9,998 nucleotides of DNA from AC-52 sp044870295 (lineage in GTDB: Bacteria > Actinomycetota > UBA4738), in NCBI GenBank assembly GCA_044870295.1, contig JBIOYQ010000106.1:1-9998 (forward strand), written 5' to 3'. Position numbers and translations under genes: made by a program. The notes beneath the pieces were generated by a model that was given only the letters and a program-made list of their open reading frames with translations, was not told the origin of the DNA and ran no database searches. Every line of letters starts with the position of its first letter. The first letter of the stretch is position 1. Of this stretch, positions 6,451-9,998 are shown in pieces.

Positions 6451-6484
6451 TAGACTGAGCGTCGGCCCGCTTCAAACAGGAGGA
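6451..6484 (+). promoter_or_regulatory. Putative -10 box and ribosome binding site of the aminopeptidase gene
   Basis: TAGACT at 6451-6456 fits the TANNNT -10 pattern, placing the start of transcription near 6463. AGGAGGA at 6478-6484 is a strong Shine-Dalgarno sequence 5 nt before the GTG at 6490, and supports that start. No good -35 box is visible. Confidence 0.45.
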
Positions 6485-6489
6485 TCGCC

Positions 6490-8040
6490 GTGCCCACGTT
6501 CGAGGTCTCGACCGCCGCGCCCACCGACGTCCAAGCTGATCTGCTGGTCCTGCCCGTGTTCGAGGGCCGGGTTCCCGGGCCCGGCGTTGCCGCGGTGGGC
6601 CGAGCGTTGGAGACGGACCTGTCCGACCTCCTCAAGGCGCACGGCGCGCGGGGCAAGCTCGGAGAGACGTTCCTGATCCCCTCGCTCGGGAAGATCCGCG
6701 CAGGATCCGTGATTTTGGCGGGCCTGGGTCCCCGCGACCAGGCCGGTCCGGGCGCGATTCGCAAGGCCGCCATGAAGGCGGCACGGTCGGGGGCGAAGTT
6801 CGCCACGGTCGCCAGCACGCTGGCCAGCGTGGGACGCAACGGGGAGCAGTCGGCGCAGGCGTTCGCCGAGGGCGTCGCGCTCGGCGTGTACCGCTTCGAT
6901 CGCTACAAGAGCCAGCCATTGGACGATGGCTCGAAGGAGAAGTCCCGTCTGAAGCGGGTCATCGCGCTGTCCGATGGGAAGCGGGACGGCCTGAAGGCCG
7001 GGCTCTCTCGCGGCGAGGTCTACGGCGACGCCAGCAACTGGGCCCGCGACCTGGTGAACACGCCGGCCCTCGACGCCACGCCGTCCTACCTGGCCGACCA
7101 GGCCAAGACGTTCGCCCGTCAGCTCGGGTTGACGGCGAAGGTCTGGACGAAGGGCGAGCTCAGCCGGGGCGGGTTCGGCGGGATCCTCGGGGTCGGCGCG
7201 GGCAGCGTGAACGAACCCCGGTTGATCGAGCTGACGTACAAGGGAGGCGGCCGCAGCGCGGGCGCGCCGATCGCCATCACGGGCAAGGGCGTCACGTTCG
7301 ACTCGGGCGGTCTGTCCATCAAGCCCGCCGAGGCCATGGAGTGGATGAAGGCCGACATGGGCGGCGCGGCCGCCGCGCTGGCCACCATGCGCGCGGTGGC
7401 CCAGCTGAAGCCGAAGGTGGACGTGATCGCGGCCATCCCCTCCGCGGAGAACCTCCCCGGCGGGTCGGCCATCCGCCCCGGTGACGTGCTGCGGCATCGC
7501 GGCGGAAAGACCTCGGAGGTGCTGAACACCGACGCGGAGGGTCGCCTGATCCTGGCCGACGCCCTCGCCTATCTCGCGGAGAAGAAGCCGCGCGTGATCA
7601 TCGACTCCGCCACGCTGACGGGCGCGGCCATGGTGGCGCTCGGCATCGACGTCTGGGCCGTCATGGGGAGCGACCGCCAGCTCATCCGCGAACTCCTGGC
7701 GGCGGGTGAGGCCGAAGGTGAGCCGGGGTGGGAGCTGCCGCTGTGGACGGACTACCGTCGGCACATCGAGTCGACCGTGGCAGACGTGAAGAACATCGGC
7801 ATCCGGTGGGGCGGCGCCATCACCGCAGCGCTGTTCCTCAAGGAGTTCGTGGGCGACGTGCCCTGGGCTCACCTCGACGTGGCGGGGACCGCGTTCGCCG
7901 AGCAGCCGGGCGAGTACTGGCCCAAGGGCGCCACAGGCTCGCCGGCCCGCACCATCCTTCGGTACATCGAGGACCAGGCCGCCCGCCCCGCCCGGCAGCG
8001 CGCGCGCCAGGCGAAGCGACCAACGCGAAGGCGTGCCTGA
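6490..8040 (+). CDS. pepA: Leucyl aminopeptidase (M17 family, PepA-like)
   Basis: This is a 516-residue cytosolic di-metal aminopeptidase that removes N-terminal residues from peptides; relatives form hexamers. Residues 1-165 are the variable N-terminal macro-like domain. Residues 175-495 are the catalytic domain. Metal ligands of the family are all present: K266 and D271 in GKGVTFDSGG, D289 in KADMGG, D348 and E350 in the signature NTDAEGRL (346-353). Catalytic K278 (SIKP) and R352 are also present. The end of the domain, PWAHLDVAGTAF plus YWPKGATGSPARTI, is typical. The last 20 residues, from about 497, form an Ala/Arg-rich basic tail beyond the usual end. The start is GTG at 6490 with a strong AGGAGGA. 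The stop overlaps the PIG-L gene by 8 bp, so the two are probably co-translated. PepA homologues can also bind DNA in some bacteria; nothing here shows this. Confidence 0.96.
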   Translation: MPTFEVSTAAPTDVQADLLVLPVFEGRVPGPGVAAVGRALETDLSDLLKAHGARGKLGETFLIPSLGKIRAGSVILAGLGPRDQAGPGAIRKAAMKAARSGAKFATVASTLASVGRNGEQSAQAFAEGVALGVYRFDRYKSQPLDDGSKEKSRLKRVIALSDGKRDGLKAGLSRGEVYGDASNWARDLVNTPALDATPSYLADQAKTFARQLGLTAKVWTKGELSRGGFGGILGVGAGSVNEPRLIELTYKGGGRSAGAPIAITGKGVTFDSGGLSIKPAEAMEWMKADMGGAAAALATMRAVAQLKPKVDVIAAIPSAENLPGGSAIRPGDVLRHRGGKTSEVLNTDAEGRLILADALAYLAEKKPRVIIDSATLTGAAMVALGIDVWAVMGSDRQLIRELLAAGEAEGEPGWELPLWTDYRRHIESTVADVKNIGIRWGGAITAALFLKEFVGDVPWAHLDVAGTAFAEQPGEYWPKGATGSPARTILRYIEDQAARPARQRARQAKRPTRRRA

Positions 8041-8764
8041 CGGCCCCGTCCTCGCGGTCTTCGCCCACCCGGACGACGCCGAGATCTCCGCGGGCGGCAC
8101 GCTGGCCCGGTGGGCGAAGGAAGGCCGTGAGGTCCACCTGCTCGTCCTGACCAACGGGGATCGGGGCTCGGAGGATCCGAACCAGGATCGCGTCGAGCTG
8201 GCCCGGATTCGGAAGGAGGAGACCGCGGCCGCCGCGGTCGTGCTCGGTCTTGCCGGCACCCGCGTCTTGGACACCCACGACGGCGAGTTGGAGAACACGC
8301 AGGACGTCCGGGCGGAGATCGTGCGGACGATCCGGGAGATCCGGCCCACCATCGTGCTGTCGTGCGATCCGACGGCGTGGTTCTTCGGTAATTCGAATGG
8401 CAACTCGGAACAGTCCTTCGACTACTTCAATCACGCTGACCATCGCACGGCCGGAGCCACCACGCTCGATGCGGTTTTTCCCGGTGCGGGCAACCCGCAC
8501 TTCTTCACCGAGCAGCTCGCCGAAGGCTTGTCCGTGTGGAGTGTGCCCGAGGTTTGGTTGGGCTGGACCAACGAGCCGAACCATCGCCAGGACGTGACCG
8601 GCTACATGGACGTGAAGCTGGCCGCACTGGCCGAGCACCGCAGCCAGGTGGAGGGCGACATGCTCGGCTTCTTCAAGGAATGGCTGCCCAAGGAGGCCGA
8701 GGAGAGCGGCCGGAAGATCGGGGTGCAGCATGCCGAGGCGTTCCGCGTGCTGAAGTTGGGCTAA
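8033..8764 (+). CDS. PIG-L family (LmbE/MshB-like) zinc deacetylase
   Basis: This 243-residue protein belongs to the GlcNAc-PI de-N-acetylase family, which removes acyl groups from sugar amines. Members include MshB and Mca of mycothiol metabolism and BshB. AHPDDAE (residues 11-17) supplies zinc ligands H12 and D15 and the catalytic base D14. NHADHR (133-138) supplies the third zinc ligand, H137. TNGDRGS (40-46) and RxxE segments (RKEETAAAAVVLG) follow the family order. Between WFFG (116-119) and the HxDH motif there is a polar loop of about 11 residues, NSNGNSEQSFD, longer than I expect. The start is GTG at 8033, inside the end of the aminopeptidase gene (8-bp overlap). GAAGG directly precedes it, too close to be ideal, so coupling probably matters. 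The substrate is not determined; mycothiol-related or general N-acyl-glucosamine substrates are possible. Confidence 0.92.
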   Translation: MPDGPVLAVFAHPDDAEISAGGTLARWAKEGREVHLLVLTNGDRGSEDPNQDRVELARIRKEETAAAAVVLGLAGTRVLDTHDGELENTQDVRAEIVRTIREIRPTIVLSCDPTAWFFGNSNGNSEQSFDYFNHADHRTAGATTLDAVFPGAGNPHFFTEQLAEGLSVWSVPEVWLGWTNEPNHRQDVTGYMDVKLAALAEHRSQVEGDMLGFFKEWLPKEAEESGRKIGVQHAEAFRVLKLG

Positions 8765-8790
8765 GCGTGCTCATGCACGACTGACCCCCA

Positions 8791-8820
8791 TTGCAATCGT
8801 CACGGGCAGCTGCCGATAAT
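8791..8820 (+). promoter_or_regulatory. Promoter of the SnoaL-like gene with spacer palindrome
   Basis: TTGCAA (8791-8796) and GATAAT (8815-8820) are separated by 18 bp, a reasonable sigma70-type pair. Transcription would begin near 8827. The perfect palindrome GGCAGCTGCC (8805-8814) fills the spacer. The hexamer AATCGT occurs twice, at 8795 and 8818, so a DNA-binding regulator is conceivable. Confidence 0.5.
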
Positions 8821-8851
8821 CGTGATTCGCCCGAGGGAAAGGGGAGCAGCC

Positions 8852-9241
8852 ATGGCACACCCGAACGAAGAGCTCGTTCGTAGGGGGTACGAGGCCTTCG
8901 CCAAGGGGGACCTCCAGACGCTGAACGAGCTGTTCGCCGACGACATCGTATGGCACACGCCTGGACGCAACCCGATCGCCGGCGATCACAAGGGCAAGGA
9001 CCAGGTCTTCGGCCTGTTCGGAAAGGTCGCCGCGTTGTCCGGAGGGACCTTCGGCCTCGACATCCACGACGTCCTGGCCGACGACGAGCACGCGGTCGTC
9101 CTTGCCACAGCGCACGGTGAGCGCGAGGGCAAGTCCATCCATGACAACCAGGTCCACGTCTTCCACGTCTCGAGCGGCAAGGTCACGGAATTCTGGGGAC
9201 ACGCGGGCGACCTGTACGCTGTCGACGAGTTCTGGAGCTAG
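8852..9241 (+). CDS. SnoaL-like / ketosteroid-isomerase-related protein
   Basis: This 129-residue soluble protein has the NTF2/SnoaL-like fold. NEELVRRGYEAFAKGDLQTLNELFADDIVWHTPGRNP (residues 5-41) is the characteristic helix-helix-strand opening of this superfamily, with the WHTPG pocket segment. It continues with GKDQVFGLFGKVAAL, then strands HAVVLATAHGEREGKSIHDNQVHVFHVSSGKVTEFW. Members are small isomerases, lyases or stress-induced binding proteins; the activity here is unknown. The ATG at 8852 was chosen over an upstream in-frame start at 8822 because AGGGGAG (8840-8846) sits 5 nt before it and the fold begins here. It has its own promoter 25-60 bp upstream and its 3' end is 10 bp from the convergent methyltransferase. 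It is not a close copy of the NTF2-like protein at 1824-2201. Confidence 0.88.
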   Translation: MAHPNEELVRRGYEAFAKGDLQTLNELFADDIVWHTPGRNPIAGDHKGKDQVFGLFGKVAALSGGTFGLDIHDVLADDEHAVVLATAHGEREGKSIHDNQVHVFHVSSGKVTEFWGHAGDLYAVDEFWS

Positions 9242-9251
9242 GCCTCTGCGC

Positions 9252-9998
9252 TTACGGCTTGTGGCCGACCGCGAGGTTCACCTCGCGGAGGTCGTTGATA
9301 CGGGCCGGAAACCGCTCGGCGAACGTCTGATCGACCCGGCCGCGAAACGTCTGCCACAGCTCGTCGCCGAGCATCTGCCGGAGGAACCGGCCGAGCGGCG
9401 TGATGTCGCGGCCGGCCAGCCAGTCCTCGCGTGACATCTCGAACCGGTACTGGCGGACCTCGGTCCAGATGTCGCGCACGCCGGCATCGTGGAGGGTCTG
9501 CTTCAGGACCGCGCGGTCGGAGAACCGCTCCTCGCCAGGGACGGCCTGGTTCTGCGCGTCGGTCAGGACCTCCCGTTCGGCGAACTCCTCGGCGATGCTC
9601 CGCCACGTCCGCCGGAACTCGTCCTGCTGGTCGCCCTCGCCCCACGCGCTGAACGCCACGCGGCCACCCCGCCGCAGCACCCGCATCACGTCGAACAGCG
9701 CCGTCTGGATGTTCCCGAAGAACGAGATGACGAAGTTGCCCAGGACGTGGTCGAACGTCTCGTTCCGGAACGGGAGGTCGATGGTCGTTCCCGCCGTGTA
9801 GCCGGCTCCTCCCTGCCGCTGGGCCACCAGCAGCATGCCCGGGGCGGGATCGACTCCGACCACGAGGCCGTCGGAGCCCGCGATCCGAGCGGCCGCCCGG
9901 GCTCCCACGCCGGTTCCGGTCCCCAGATCCAACACGCGCTGGCCTGCCTGGACGCCGAGCAGCTTCACCAGGTCATCGGCGACGGTGCCGAGGTGCGG
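9252..9998 (-). CDS. Class I SAM-dependent methyltransferase, 5' end outside the window
   Basis: The reading frame is open to the right edge; 248 residues are visible and the true start is beyond 9998. A GTG at 9968 is in frame, but the ten residues before it (PHLGTVADDL) continue the conserved UbiE-like lead-in, so it is not the start. Motif I is VLDLGTGTG (visible residues 23-31), the S-adenosylmethionine-binding glycine loop. VVGVDPAPGML follows as the acidic ribose-binding segment, then FDHVLGNFVISFF (motif II/IV region) and VLRRGGRVAFSAWG (motif III region). The C-terminal 110 residues, with many Arg, Trp and Phe, form a variable lid that would set specificity. The protein looks cytosolic. 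It resembles UbiE/COQ5-type and small-molecule methyltransferases; the substrate is unknown. It converges on the SnoaL-like gene with a 10-bp gap. Confidence 0.9.
   Translation of the reverse strand, partial: PHLGTVADDLVKLLGVQAGQRVLDLGTGTGVGARAAARIAGSDGLVVGVDPAPGMLLVAQRQGGAGYTAGTTIDLPFRNETFDHVLGNFVISFFGNIQTALFDVMRVLRRGGRVAFSAWGEGDQQDEFRRTWRSIAEEFAEREVLTDAQNQAVPGEERFSDRAVLKQTLHDAGVRDIWTEVRQYRFEMSREDWLAGRDITPLGRFLRQMLGDELWQTFRGRVDQTFAERFPARINDLREVNLAVGHKP

Noticed and set aside
4662..6458. Long plus-strand frame overlapping the transporter in another phase
   Set aside because: Its translation is Gly/Arg-rich without motifs and runs through the convergent cupin gene.
6472..8403. Very long open frame on the minus strand opposite the aminopeptidase and PIG-L genes
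   Set aside because: It is antisense to two genes with complete catalytic motifs, its translation is low-complexity Arg/Gly/Ala/Pro-rich, and long antisense frames are expected at this GC content.
8766..8779. Hairpin CGTGC-TCAT-GCACG after the PIG-L stop
   Set aside because: A 5-bp stem with no U run is too weak to call a terminator.
1824..9241. Whether the two NTF2/SnoaL-like genes are a duplication
   Set aside because: They share fold and length only; the sequences show no stretch of close identity.
1..9998. CRISPR array, insertion sequence, phage gene, toxin-antitoxin pair, tRNA or rRNA
   Set aside because: No regularly spaced repeats, transposase motifs, terminal inverted repeats or RNA-gene signatures were seen on either strand.

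Overview
The window is GC-rich, with third codon positions that are nearly all G or C, frequent GTG starts and tightly packed genes. The gene mix points to the Actinomycetota or a near relative: a class III nucleotide cyclase behind a MerR-like helix-turn-helix, a DUF1684-type protein, SnoaL-like proteins, an MshB/Mca-like PIG-L deacetylase, and TANNNT-type -10 boxes with possible leaderless starts. This placement is inferred from content; there is no rRNA or other marker here.

Layout. (1) Positions 1-2433 hold a minus-strand operon read right to left: a promoter with an embedded palindrome (2405-2433), a leader of about 195 nt with a strong GC hairpin, an NTF2/SnoaL-like protein (1824-2201), a 14-TM DHA2-type MFS exporter (122-1819), and the start of a DUF1684-like protein that leaves the left edge (1-125). 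The genes are 4 bp apart or overlap by 4 bp. (2) A PaaG-like crotonase (2541-3335, minus) is divergent from an operon on the plus strand. (3) That plus operon holds a MerR-HTH/class III cyclase fusion (3389-4594) and, 14 bp later, an NCS1/CytX-type transporter (4609-6075). A perfect 14-bp palindrome covers the cyclase start codon. (4) A small cupin (6084-6422, minus) converges on the transporter and diverges from an M17 leucyl aminopeptidase (6490-8040). The aminopeptidase overlaps a PIG-L deacetylase (8033-8764) by 8 bp. (5) A lone SnoaL-like gene (8852-9241) has its own promoter and converges on a SAM-dependent methyltransferase (9252-9998, minus) that is cut at its 5' end by the right edge.

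How the genes may work together. The left operon looks like regulated efflux; its repressor is not in the window. The cyclase operon joins DNA binding, a putative sensory segment, cyclic-nucleotide synthesis and uptake of a pyrimidine- or thiamine-precursor-like solute, and is the most unusual arrangement here. The aminopeptidase/deacetylase pair could process peptides or thiol conjugates. No mobile element, CRISPR array, tRNA or rRNA was seen.
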